A stretch of DNA of 64,000 bases from Sphingomonas cavernae (GTDB lineage Bacteria > Pseudomonadota > Alphaproteobacteria > Sphingomonadales > Sphingomonadaceae), in the NCBI RefSeq assembly GCF_003590775.1, contig NZ_QYUM01000002.1, positions 806,001 through 870,000 of the forward strand, in the 5' to 3' direction. Under the pieces are notes generated by a model, which searched no databases, was not told the origin of the DNA, and saw only the letters and a list, made by a program, of their open reading frames with translations. The translations under genes and the position numbers were made by a program. Shown here in pieces: positions 1 through 7,713 of this stretch (its first letter is position 1; the number at the start of each line of letters is the position of its first letter).

Positions 1-180
1 GCCATCTTCGCTGCACGGACTGTATCTGCAGCAGATGGCACACTGCGGCGCGCCGGCGTGATGGAGATCGAACAAGCTGGTTGGTTCCCCCTAGATCAGC
101 TACCGGCTTCAGTTTCGGCCGCTACCAGTCGCCGGATCGCTGAATACCAACAGGGTCTCACAGGAGTTGGTGGCTGGTAG
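1..180 (+). CDS. Nudix hydrolase, C-terminal fragment
   Basis: An open frame enters from the left edge and stops with TAG at 178-180, giving 59 residues. The visible part reads EIEQAGWFPLDQLP followed by ATSRRIAEYQ. That is the usual end of a Nudix (MutT-like) hydrolase, where an acidic strand leads into W-F-x-L-x-x-L-P and a last helix. The Nudix box itself lies outside the window, so substrate and activity cannot be judged. It is the last gene before the accessory region. Confidence 0.7.
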   Translation, partial: AIFAARTVSAADGTLRRAGVMEIEQAGWFPLDQLPASVSAATSRRIAEYQQGLTGVGGW

Positions 181-755
181 CCGCTATGCCACCTTCGCCT
201 CTCGCAAGCTGTCGGACCGCTAACCACGACTTAGCGACCACCTTAGGACTTCAAGCGGCGGACTCGGGCGGTGCCTGCCCTTACCGCAATTATGAGGGCA
301 ATGGCGGGCGTCCATCCATGATGGCGTCGGAAGCGCTCGATCAAATCGCACATGCCGCAGGTCACCGACCAGGTCTTCTCAATGCTGGCCTGGTTGCTGG
401 GGGGATCAGTCCGTCCCTGCCATGCCGAACAGTCCGCTGGTGCCGAAAAGTGCAACCATTCGAACTGAACCGAAGAAGCTGTGTCCGTGACAAGGGATTG
501 CATACAAATATCAAATTTTTCCGTACGCAATTTTACATCCATTACGGATTATTATCTTAGAGAGCCGACTGGACAACAACGCCGGACCAGTGAGTATCTC
601 CCGCCAGATACGGTCGCAAACCATGTTGTGCGCGTGGCATCCCCACATCAACGGCTCCTTTCGGGTTTCCATTAATCAGTCGGCAAAGGTGAATTTTGCT
701 GCATAGGCACGTGGACACCCCGAGGATCAGGCCAACAAGACGGATTGGGAGCACT
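181..755. other. Region without a supportable gene
   Basis: Short open frames exist on both strands but none has a ribosome-binding site, a recognisable domain or a convincing composition. The stretch 500-560 is AT-rich compared with its surroundings. It could hold the promoter of the operon that starts at 756, or the decayed edge of an accessory insertion. I cannot name any element in it. Confidence 0.4.
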
Positions 756-1292
756 ATGGCGATAGGTGTTCAGCGGCGCATTCCTTTGCCCAACTTGAGG
801 TTGCCCGGCACTTTGTCGCCCCCCGGGGCATCTGTCGTGCCCTATGTCTCGCAATCCGAAACCAACTGGTGCTGGGCGGCCTGCGGGGAGATGATCATGC
901 AGCCGCGCGGCATCGGGCAAACGCAATGCAGCCTTGCCTCGGCCCAGTTCGCATTGACCTGCTGCCCAAGTCCAGGCGCGCCCAATGGCTGCAACAAGGG
1001 GTGTTGGCCCGATCTATGCTACCCGAGCCATGGCCTACCAACCAAGCGCACGACATCGCAGCTTTCGCAGCCATTTGTCAGCAGCGAACTTGCCAAGGGC
1101 CGCCCTGTTCAGGTGTGCTATCAATGGGCCGGATCACGATCTACGCATGTCGCCCTGATCGTTGACGAATATCCGAACGGCGATTTTGAGGTCCATGATC
1201 CCTGGTCAGGCTATGGCCGCGGCCGCCGCCAATTTTCGCAGATCCAGGCGGCTTACGGCCTGGGAACATGGATCCAAAGCTTCACATTCTGA
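756..1292 (+). CDS. Papain-like cysteine protease, AvrRpt2/C39-like
   Basis: This 178-aa protein has the ordered Cys-His-Asp pattern of papain-fold peptidases. Cys39 lies in NWCWAAC, His131 in STHVALIVDEY and Asp148 in VHDPW. The Q-x-x-x-N-W-C-W-A-A core is typical of the AvrRpt2-like papain family. Extra cysteines (69, 70, 79, 83, 88) form a Cys-rich insert that could be disulfide-bonded. I chose the ATG at 756 because GGGAG sits 4-5 bases upstream; a TTG at 696 is possible but lacks one. No Sec signal peptide is visible. It is the first gene of a + strand operon and is followed after 11 bases by an unknown protein. Peptidase activity is inferred; the substrate is unknown. Confidence 0.75.
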   Translation: MAIGVQRRIPLPNLRLPGTLSPPGASVVPYVSQSETNWCWAACGEMIMQPRGIGQTQCSLASAQFALTCCPSPGAPNGCNKGCWPDLCYPSHGLPTKRTTSQLSQPFVSSELAKGRPVQVCYQWAGSRSTHVALIVDEYPNGDFEVHDPWSGYGRGRRQFSQIQAAYGLGTWIQSFTF

Positions 1293-1303
1293 AGGGGATT
1301 CCG

Positions 1304-1906
1304 ATGGTAAGCGCTCCGCAACTTTCGCCTGAGATCCTGCAGAACATCGCCAACCAGATTGCCGAACGCCTTCCCATATCCTCCGAGCTTGCTGCTCCCG
1401 GTGCCAGCGGTGGCCTCGGCGAGAGTCTTCGCGTTGCCCTGCTTCCTGAGGATCGCCTGCTGACGGGTAGTGGCGCCCTTTCCGAGCGCATTGTCGAGAC
1501 CGGCCAGTGGCATCATCAGATCCATTCGGACAATCAGGTGCCGACTTTTGCGCGGTCAATTGAAGCGCCGGACGCGCCCGGCGCGCCGGCCGAGGTCGTG
1601 GAAGTGGTGGATTCACCGCTTTCAGAAGAGCTGAACCGGGCCATCGCCTGGGCCGATGCGAATGTGCCTCAGGACGGTGAAGCCCAGGTGATCATGGCGC
1701 CCTCGCATTTCTTCACCGGGCTCTGGCTGTACGGACCGACGATCGACGCGATCATACCCGCATCATCGGCCTCGAGCATTCCGGGTCTCGCACCTGAGAC
1801 TCTGGTGCCGGCTGACGTGTTTCTCGAGATACTCGCCAGAACGCCATCGGTCCAAGGGCTAGGATTGCGCGGCGACGAGGAAGAGCCCTTCGAGGCCGGC
1901 GCATGA
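1304..1906 (+). CDS. Unknown protein of the protease operon
   Basis: This 200-aa protein is not one I recognise. I chose the ATG at 1304 because AAGGGG lies a few bases upstream; an in-frame ATG at 1268 would overlap the preceding gene. The sequence is acidic and Pro/Ala-rich in the middle (around residues 80-105). The second half is more hydrophobic and ordered, with HFFTGLWLYGP near residue 140. There is no signal peptide or membrane helix. The stop overlaps the start of the next gene (ATGA), so the two are translationally coupled. Its place directly behind a papain-like protease would fit a substrate, inhibitor or partner, but that rests only on position. Confidence 0.65.
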   Translation: MVSAPQLSPEILQNIANQIAERLPISSELAAPGASGGLGESLRVALLPEDRLLTGSGALSERIVETGQWHHQIHSDNQVPTFARSIEAPDAPGAPAEVVEVVDSPLSEELNRAIAWADANVPQDGEAQVIMAPSHFFTGLWLYGPTIDAIIPASSASSIPGLAPETLVPADVFLEILARTPSVQGLGLRGDEEEPFEAGA

Positions 1907-3402
1907 AAGAGGCGGTCATCGCCGCCGGGCTGATCACCCTGTCGTGGCTTCCGGGATGTACGGCAAGTCTGGTCGCGGAACCGCTTGATGAGGCAGGCGG
2001 GCGCGAAGGCATTGGCTATGTCCTTCCCTTCACCCAATGGGATGTCGAGCTGAGCTGGCGCCTCGATTATTGCGCAGATCAGGTCGATCCGACAGCCCAG
2101 GGCGGCAAGGATTCCACGATCGCGCTCAAGATCCAGGCCATGGCCGTAAGCGCCGACGACAAGAGCCTCGCATTCACGATCAATCCCCAGGATCTGCAGA
2201 CGGCGACCGGCGTCACGACCTTTACGGCAAAATGGCATGACGGTCGGAACATGCTGTCGTCGATCGGCGCTTCGGTCGACGACCAATCCGCCAAGATCCT
2301 CGGAAACATTGCCGAGACCTTTGTAAGTCTCGCTACGGGTCCCTTGGCACCAGGAGAGCCCGGTGCAGTCCCTCGCGCAACGATCTTCTGCGACCCGAAG
2401 GCGAAGGAGAATCTGGACGCAGCCAAGAGGGCCAAGGCGACGCTTGAGGTGCACACCGAAGCGCTGAAGGCTGCCACGGAAAAATATGCGGGATTGAACG
2501 ACAAGGCGCTGAAACTCGCCCTTGCCATTGATGAGCGAACCAAGTCGGAATTCAGCGAAGCCTATGATGCCCTCATCAATGCACAGATGGCACAGGCCCA
2601 GACCCAAGAGGCCTTCACCACCGCACTCAAGGCCATCAGCCACACGCGAAGGATTAAATGGCCCGAGGCGAGCGACATCTTCAGCGGCGGACCGATCACG
2701 CCCGATGACGCGAAGATCAATCCGTGGTTCGGAGACGTCAAGCCCGTCAACCATACCGTATATCTGCAGATCGAGCGCTCCGGCAGTTTCGGTCGCACAC
2801 CCGCAAGATTGAATCTGATGCCAGCCCAACCGGGCGAAACACGTCCCGCGGAGGTTGCGGCGGAGCCGCCTGCCCGCTTGCCGGACAGCAAGATCAGGGG
2901 GTTGCGGTATCGCATGCCGGCCCAGGGTCGTCTCATCGCATGTTCACGTTCGCCTTGCATATCTGACGAGCGCGACGCGACATTGGCGACGTTTGAGGGG
3001 CCAGTGACGCAACTGGGCTATGTCAACGTGCTACCTTTTCGAAGCCGCGCGTTCGGCAGCAATTCGTTCAACGCCGAGTTTGCGGTCGATGGCAGCCTCA
3101 AGTCGGTCGGCTATGAGCAAAAGACCGCACCCGCCGAATCCCTGTCCGGCGCAATAGCGAGCAGCGCCACGAAAATTGCAGGCGCCCTCGATCCCACCGC
3201 ACGCCTTGGTCGAGAAACCGCGTATCTGAAGGCATTGAAGGAGCGTCGCGACGCCTATGAGACGCTGCAATTGAAGGCGGAAGATCCCTTCGCCAGCGAG
3301 ACAAGCGCCTTGGGCGCGGAAACCGCGTTGATCAATGCACGCATTGCCAATTTGCAGGCCCTGATTGCACTTGAGGAGCTGCGCGCCACGCAATCGGAGT
3401 AG
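1903..3402 (+). CDS. Large lipoprotein of unknown function
   Basis: This 499-aa protein begins with a lipoprotein signal: MKEAVIAAGLITLSWLPGC, with a lipobox-like L-P-G-C and the lipidated Cys at residue 19. It should therefore sit in the inner or outer membrane facing the periplasm. Residues about 165-250 are rich in Ala, Lys, Glu and Thr and look like a long helical or coiled-coil segment, and a second such segment occupies the last 80 residues. The middle is beta-rich with several Cys, including a C-x-x-x-x-C in CSRSPC near residue 350. The start overlaps the preceding stop and the next gene begins 6 bases after its stop. I recognise no domain. A scaffold or anchoring part for the neighbouring enzymes is one possibility. 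Confidence 0.7.
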   Translation: MKEAVIAAGLITLSWLPGCTASLVAEPLDEAGGREGIGYVLPFTQWDVELSWRLDYCADQVDPTAQGGKDSTIALKIQAMAVSADDKSLAFTINPQDLQTATGVTTFTAKWHDGRNMLSSIGASVDDQSAKILGNIAETFVSLATGPLAPGEPGAVPRATIFCDPKAKENLDAAKRAKATLEVHTEALKAATEKYAGLNDKALKLALAIDERTKSEFSEAYDALINAQMAQAQTQEAFTTALKAISHTRRIKWPEASDIFSGGPITPDDAKINPWFGDVKPVNHTVYLQIERSGSFGRTPARLNLMPAQPGETRPAEVAAEPPARLPDSKIRGLRYRMPAQGRLIACSRSPCISDERDATLATFEGPVTQLGYVNVLPFRSRAFGSNSFNAEFAVDGSLKSVGYEQKTAPAESLSGAIASSATKIAGALDPTARLGRETAYLKALKERRDAYETLQLKAEDPFASETSALGAETALINARIANLQALIALEELRATQSE

Positions 3403-3408
3403 TAAGCC

Positions 3409-3834
3409 ATGACCGACAAGCCTGAAGCGACTAAGATTCCCCGCTATTCGTTGCTCGCCGGAAGCGTCATTCTGCTCGTTTTCGCTCTCCTCGTCTGGAT
3501 CATGATGACACAGGGAATGCAGCTTGAAGAAAATCAACAATATCGTTGGGATCGCCTTCTTCTCATTTTCAATGCCGTCGAGACGATGGCCGTCGCAGCG
3601 GCCGGCGTGTTGCTCGGCACGACCGTGCAACAAGGGCGCGTCGCCGCCGCCGAGGCGCGGGCGGCTGATGCGCAAACCGATGCAAAGTCGGCGTCAGTCA
3701 CCGCCGCAAAAGCGACGTCCAAACTCGAGGCCGCCCGCCGCATTAGTGAAGGCGTTGATCCGCCGGGAGCAGGCAGGGACAATGCCGAGATCATCGCGGC
3801 GATAAACAATTTGAAGGCGGTGCTTTCCGACTAA
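3409..3834 (+). CDS. Small membrane protein with coiled-coil tail
   Basis: This 141-aa protein has two predicted membrane helices: residues about 14-35 (LLAGSVILLVFALLVWIMM) and about 55-72 (around AVAAAGVLLGTTVQQ). After them comes an Ala-rich heptad-like helix from about 75 to 110. The short loop between the helices is charged. It starts 6 bases after the lipoprotein gene and is the last gene of the operon. The shape resembles small membrane adaptors that anchor a partner through a coiled coil, but I cannot assign a family. Confidence 0.65.
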   Translation: MTDKPEATKIPRYSLLAGSVILLVFALLVWIMMTQGMQLEENQQYRWDRLLLIFNAVETMAVAAAGVLLGTTVQQGRVAAAEARAADAQTDAKSASVTAAKATSKLEAARRISEGVDPPGAGRDNAEIIAAINNLKAVLSD

Positions 3835-4017
3835 ATCTGCTCCAGGGCGCACTGTCGAGGCACCACAGCGACACACTAGCTGGGTGGAGCCCGGCTCGAT
3901 TTAAGAGCAGACTCGGTCGGGTCGCGATCACGACCAACGGGCATCACGCGCAATATGGCGCTACCACGAAGGGCTGACGACGACTATGGCAGCGAGGATA
4001 GGGCCGGCGCGCGCGAG

Positions 4018-6324
4018 CTATGCACGCTTGCGACGGCGTGCTGGTGCGAGGCTGATCGCATCGACGCTATCGATCCGCTCTTCTCCCTGCCCCTTTCGGA
4101 CATCGGCGTCGCGTACCGCCTTGCCGAAATCGAGGTTGGTAGCCGCCTCGACCGCGGCCACGGTCGAGAGGAAGTCGCCAACCTTGTCGAGTTCGTCCTC
4201 GTCCATATAGGCTTCAGACGCGTCCAGCGCCTCACCAGCGCTGAACAGGGCTTCGGGCCAGACCTCGATAACCTGGCTCTGGTCGGCGATCATCGCCAGC
4301 GACTGAAGCTTGCCATGGTCAACCCAAACGGTGATCTTGAAGAAGCGGGCGGGCACACGCACACCCCGATAGTCGCGGTCATTGTCTGCGAAGATCGGCC
4401 CGGTGAAGGATGTGACCCGCTGCTTCTCGGCAACGGCATTGCGCAAGACATAGTTCTCGACCGCGCGCCAGAGCTGGCCACGACCGGTGCCCGGCTTGGT
4501 TGGCGTGGCCGTGCCTTGATTGAAGAAGCCGACCTGCGGACAACAATTGGTCCAGTGGAAGCTGTCCTCTTCCGCCTGGAGCGCGATCGCATCGTCGCCC
4601 CAGCAAGGATCGAGTCGCCGCACCAGATGCCCCTTCTGAAACATTCGGGCTATCCTGCGTTTGTCATCGGGATCTGGCAAACCCGGCACAAGCTGCTTCG
4701 CATAGAATGTGTCGCCCGTATATTCGTTTGCGCCGATCCGGCTGTCGCGACGCCAGCTATCGGCCTCGGCGTCGCTCGCCATCGCTTCGAGCCCGGCACT
4801 GTCCGGATCGAGCGGTGTCACGCGCTTGGTCTGGCGATCGATGCTCTTTGCACTGTTCCCATCGATATTGCAGGCGGTGAAGAAGGCGAGCTTGCGCCTT
4901 GCGTTCATCACGACACTGAAATGACGATATTTCAGCTCGTGGGGATTATCCCCCGCCTCGGCGATCTGGTTGGGCGCCGCCTGGTCGGAGACATCCTCAC
5001 CAAGATTTGGCAGCGGGATATCGAAGTCGGGAAGGAATCCGCGCTTGTAGCCGCCGCGGTCGCGGTAGCGCTCGGCAGTGCTCAGTTCGCCGGACACTGC
5101 GGCGTCGACAATGGCCTTGGCCGGCCCTGCGGGGATTGGCGGCGTCGCGGCCAGCGCCGGAATCTGGACGGAGATTTCCAGCGGAACGGTCCAGGACACG
5201 CGCCCCAACTCATCGATCCGCGGAGCATGCGCGGTCGGCCTGCACGCGTGCGCCTCGTCATTCGGCTCCAGCTTCATCGGATTAGCCTCGGGCTGCTCGC
5301 CCATGTCGAGGGCCGCGACGACGCGCTCGCGGACAGCCGCGGGCATGCCGGGTAGTCGCGCGCGCAAATCCGCGACGATCGCACTGATGCGAATACCCTC
5401 GTTTATGTCGACCCGCGCCGGCGTTCCGTCGTCGCCGAACACTTCGCGCCAGGGACCGCCCCAATGGTGGAGCGCGATCGGGCGCCATTCGCTGTTGAAG
5501 ACGGGGCTTCCAGAGGAACCAGGCTCGGTATCGGCGACATAGTGCAGCGCGTTGGAATATCGACCGACCAGCCGGTTCTCGCGTAGTACGACTTCCTTGA
5601 ACCGCCCGCTCGGATGCTGGACGACATTGGCAAACTCGCCAAGCATATGCTTGTCGCCGGCGCTCGACAGTCCACTCCATCCGAAGGTTTCGAGCGGCAA
5701 TGTGCCCTGAATGCGGTCGCCGACCGCGACGATTGTATAGTCAAGTCCGTCCTGACTGTCGGGATCGGTCACGAACACGCTCGAATCGACCAGGAAACGG
5801 GTGACAGATCGGCGGTTGCCAACAAGGTCGAGCTCATAGTCAAAGTCGATCGCGAGCTGGCGCGCAAACTCGGCCGAAGGAATGACATGGTGGTTGGTCA
5901 GGAAGAGGCCGTTGCCGATGAGAAAGCCGGTTCCTAGCGGAGTCTCGTTCTGAAAGGATACGCGGCCGACCGATCTTGCGATCCGCGCTCCCTTCTCGAG
6001 GAAGCTTGCATTGACGAAGTCGACGGTGTCGCCCCAGATCTTCTCGGCGCCGCCGGTGCTTGGCAAAACCGCCTTGGTAAAGGCGATCTCCGCAGCTTCT
6101 GCCGTCGGACGCGGGGCTGCCGTCATGGCACGGATCGTCGCGTCGACCACTTCTGCCTCGCGCTGCGTGATATGCGCCTTGCTCTGAAGCCGCGCGACGC
6201 GTCGATCAGCATCGGGTTCGGCCGCCAGCGGATTGCCTTGGCTTGCCGCCTTCATCGAACGGATGATCTCGTCGTGATTGGAGCGCAAGCGCGCCTTGAC
6301 GGCTTCGATGGACGTCGGCTTCAT
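4018..6324 (-). CDS. Trypsin-like serine protease fused to NUC-type nuclease
   Basis: This 768-aa protein joins two enzymes. Residues about 120-325 form a trypsin-like (V8/Trypsin_2 type) protease: His146 in LTNHHV, Asp195 in GLDYTIVAVG and Ser271 in EPGSSGSPVF. Residues about 465-715 match DNA/RNA non-specific endonucleases: His566 in FQKGHLVRR in place of the classical D-R-G-H, Asn593 in TNCCPQ, then FNQG and Glu623 in AVENYV. The first 110 residues are helical and charged and have no signal peptide. I chose the ATG at 6324 because GGGAGGAAG lies 6 bases upstream. The gene is convergent with the papain-like operon and divergent from the Gly-rich/metzincin genes. The domain calls are firm; the fusion may act in defence, predation or toxin processing, which is inference. 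Confidence 0.85.
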   Translation of the reverse strand: MKPTSIEAVKARLRSNHDEIIRSMKAASQGNPLAAEPDADRRVARLQSKAHITQREAEVVDATIRAMTAAPRPTAEAAEIAFTKAVLPSTGGAEKIWGDTVDFVNASFLEKGARIARSVGRVSFQNETPLGTGFLIGNGLFLTNHHVIPSAEFARQLAIDFDYELDLVGNRRSVTRFLVDSSVFVTDPDSQDGLDYTIVAVGDRIQGTLPLETFGWSGLSSAGDKHMLGEFANVVQHPSGRFKEVVLRENRLVGRYSNALHYVADTEPGSSGSPVFNSEWRPIALHHWGGPWREVFGDDGTPARVDINEGIRISAIVADLRARLPGMPAAVRERVVAALDMGEQPEANPMKLEPNDEAHACRPTAHAPRIDELGRVSWTVPLEISVQIPALAATPPIPAGPAKAIVDAAVSGELSTAERYRDRGGYKRGFLPDFDIPLPNLGEDVSDQAAPNQIAEAGDNPHELKYRHFSVVMNARRKLAFFTACNIDGNSAKSIDRQTKRVTPLDPDSAGLEAMASDAEADSWRRDSRIGANEYTGDTFYAKQLVPGLPDPDDKRRIARMFQKGHLVRRLDPCWGDDAIALQAEEDSFHWTNCCPQVGFFNQGTATPTKPGTGRGQLWRAVENYVLRNAVAEKQRVTSFTGPIFADNDRDYRGVRVPARFFKITVWVDHGKLQSLAMIADQSQVIEVWPEALFSAGEALDASEAYMDEDELDKVGDFLSTVAAVEAATNLDFGKAVRDADVRKGQGEERIDSVDAISLAPARRRKRA

Positions 6325-6973
6325 CGACTTCCTCCCCATTTCCAGTGCATGGCAGCAATCGAACGCCACAGGTTGTGAAGGTCAGCCGCGCGTTAACCTT
6401 CTGACCGGCACATCCCCGGTGCCAGTATTGGAGCGTCTTGCGGCCTGCGCCATTGACGCATCACAATGGTCGACTGGACAATCACCGAAAATTGCTCCGA
6501 AATGGATAGGTTTTGCGCCACCTGCAGATCAATGTCGGATCGCGTCCGACTGCGGCTTGATCAGCAACCAATCACGGCTCGCGGGCGATTCCACATGCAT
6601 CGGCCCAGCGCTTCTCCGCTTGCTCGCAAAACCTCATCATGCACTGCAATGCCATTTGTCAAAAATTTCTCATATTTTTTGATAAACGATCAAATAAAAC
6701 AATCCGAAATGGATATAATCCTTCGCCATGGTCTCACGATGCAAAATATACATGAATCAAATAACTTCATTTGGAATTCGATGATATTGAAATCAATCTT
6801 AGTAGTGATACGTATTTTTCTCCATCTGACTCAAATTGCACGAATCATATTTATTGCATATCGTCCATACACTTTAAATATGACGAATGAGACCTCGCAG
6901 AACTCAGGTTCTGAGCAGCAATGCTGATTTTTTCGATCGCCATATTTATCCTTTTCCGTTGACGGAGGCGCAC
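6325..6973. promoter_or_regulatory. AT-rich divergent intergenic region
   Basis: This 649-base gap separates the - strand protease-nuclease from the + strand Gly-rich gene, so it must hold promoters in both directions. Between 6661 and 6900 I count 75 G or C in 240 bases, about 31 percent, in an otherwise very GC-rich window. A short inverted repeat TTTGAT-AAACG-ATCAAA lies at 6678-6694 and could be an operator. No coding frame here is supported. Such AT-rich islands often mark acquired DNA bound by silencing proteins. Confidence 0.45.
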
Positions 6974-7363
6974 ATGGAGCCGGCAGGGTCAGGTCCTTTC
7001 CAGACGCCAGATGGTGCTCATTCGTTGGTCTCGCCCGAAGGCGTCCCTCCGGGCGGTCCCGGTTATGGGGCCGCGACTGCAACATTACCGGATGTTGCGC
7101 CTGAAGGCATGGCGATAGGATCATCCGCATATTTTGGTGGTGGCTCGGCGAATTCAGGCATTTTGGCGGTTGGCGAGCCGCCGGGATCTGCGGGCTATTT
7201 CGGAGCGGGCATCGCCACTGTGTCGGGCGATGCAGCCTATCCTGCGGACCCCATGGCGATTGGCGTGTCGCCTGGTGGCGAGGGCTATGACAAGCCGGTC
7301 GCCTCACAAGGCGAGCCGGCGCGCAAGCCCGCCCGAAAATCAGGGGAATCGACCACGAGTTGA
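6974..7363 (+). CDS. Gly/Pro/Ala-rich repeat protein
   Basis: This 129-aa protein is low in complexity. It holds about four degenerate repeats built on a pattern like P-x-G-x-P-P-G-x-x-G-Y-x-G-A-x-x-A-T, seen as EGVPPGGPGYGAAT, EGMAIGSSAYFGGG, GEPPGSAGYFGAGIAT and DPMAIGVSPGGEGYDK. The C-terminus is basic and Ser/Thr-rich. I chose the ATG at 6974 because GGAGG lies 6-7 bases upstream. There is no signal peptide. It is the first gene of a short operon ending with the metzincin. A structural, linker or protease-substrate role is conceivable; I recognise no family. Confidence 0.6.
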   Translation: MEPAGSGPFQTPDGAHSLVSPEGVPPGGPGYGAATATLPDVAPEGMAIGSSAYFGGGSANSGILAVGEPPGSAGYFGAGIATVSGDAAYPADPMAIGVSPGGEGYDKPVASQGEPARKPARKSGESTTS

Positions 7364-7392
7364 CCGTCTATTCAACATGGAGGCCGCTGGCG

Positions 7393-7686
7393 ATGCCGGA
7401 ATGGCTTGTGCTTCTGGATGATGCTGAAAATAGGCCCGAGGGCGTGAAAATCGTGGCGCAATCAGGCCGGGTGGCAGTGTGCCAAGTACCAGCCGCTGCT
7501 CCCGCCCCCTGCGGTGCGATCGATCCCGATGCGCTGCCGTCGGAGCTCACGGACGGCGAAAGGCTGTTTATCGAAGGTTGGCGTGCGCGCGCGTCGAAGG
7601 ACCCGAAGACTAGGAAGGGAGAAGGTTTGCCCTGGGATGCGCCAGGCTACCAGCCTCCCGACCTGCCGCCGCGCCGCAAGCCGTGA
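7393..7686 (+). CDS. Small unknown protein sharing a module with the metzincin
   Basis: This 97-aa protein starts at the ATG at 7393 with GGAGG about 9 bases upstream; a TTG at 7360 overlapping the previous stop is the alternative. Its second half (LTDGERLFIEGWRAR, then GEGLPWDAPGYQPPD) resembles residues about 65-108 of the metzincin encoded next (LSEVERYGRDAFLLR, then NDGQPWNMAGCHHP). The first half, with V-A-V near an Ala/Pro-rich linker, also parallels the metzincin N-terminus. That suggests a stand-alone copy of the metzincin pro-region, perhaps an inhibitor, chaperone or immunity-like partner. The alignment is by eye and the role is inferred. Confidence 0.6.
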   Translation: MPEWLVLLDDAENRPEGVKIVAQSGRVAVCQVPAAAPAPCGAIDPDALPSELTDGERLFIEGWRARASKDPKTRKGEGLPWDAPGYQPPDLPPRRKP

Positions 7687-7713
7687 ACACCGTTGAATAT
7701 CGAGGAGGCCATT

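Noticed and set aside
243-560. Overlapping short frames near the left end as a possible transposase fragment
   Set aside because: No transposase motif or terminal inverted repeat could be recognised.
3955-5355. Long + strand open frame (466 codons) opposite the protease-nuclease gene
   Set aside because: It is antisense to a gene with two intact catalytic domains, lacks any motif and results from the high GC content.
6466-6927. Open frame across the AT-rich region as a gene
   Set aside because: It has no ribosome-binding site or domain, and composition changes abruptly inside it.
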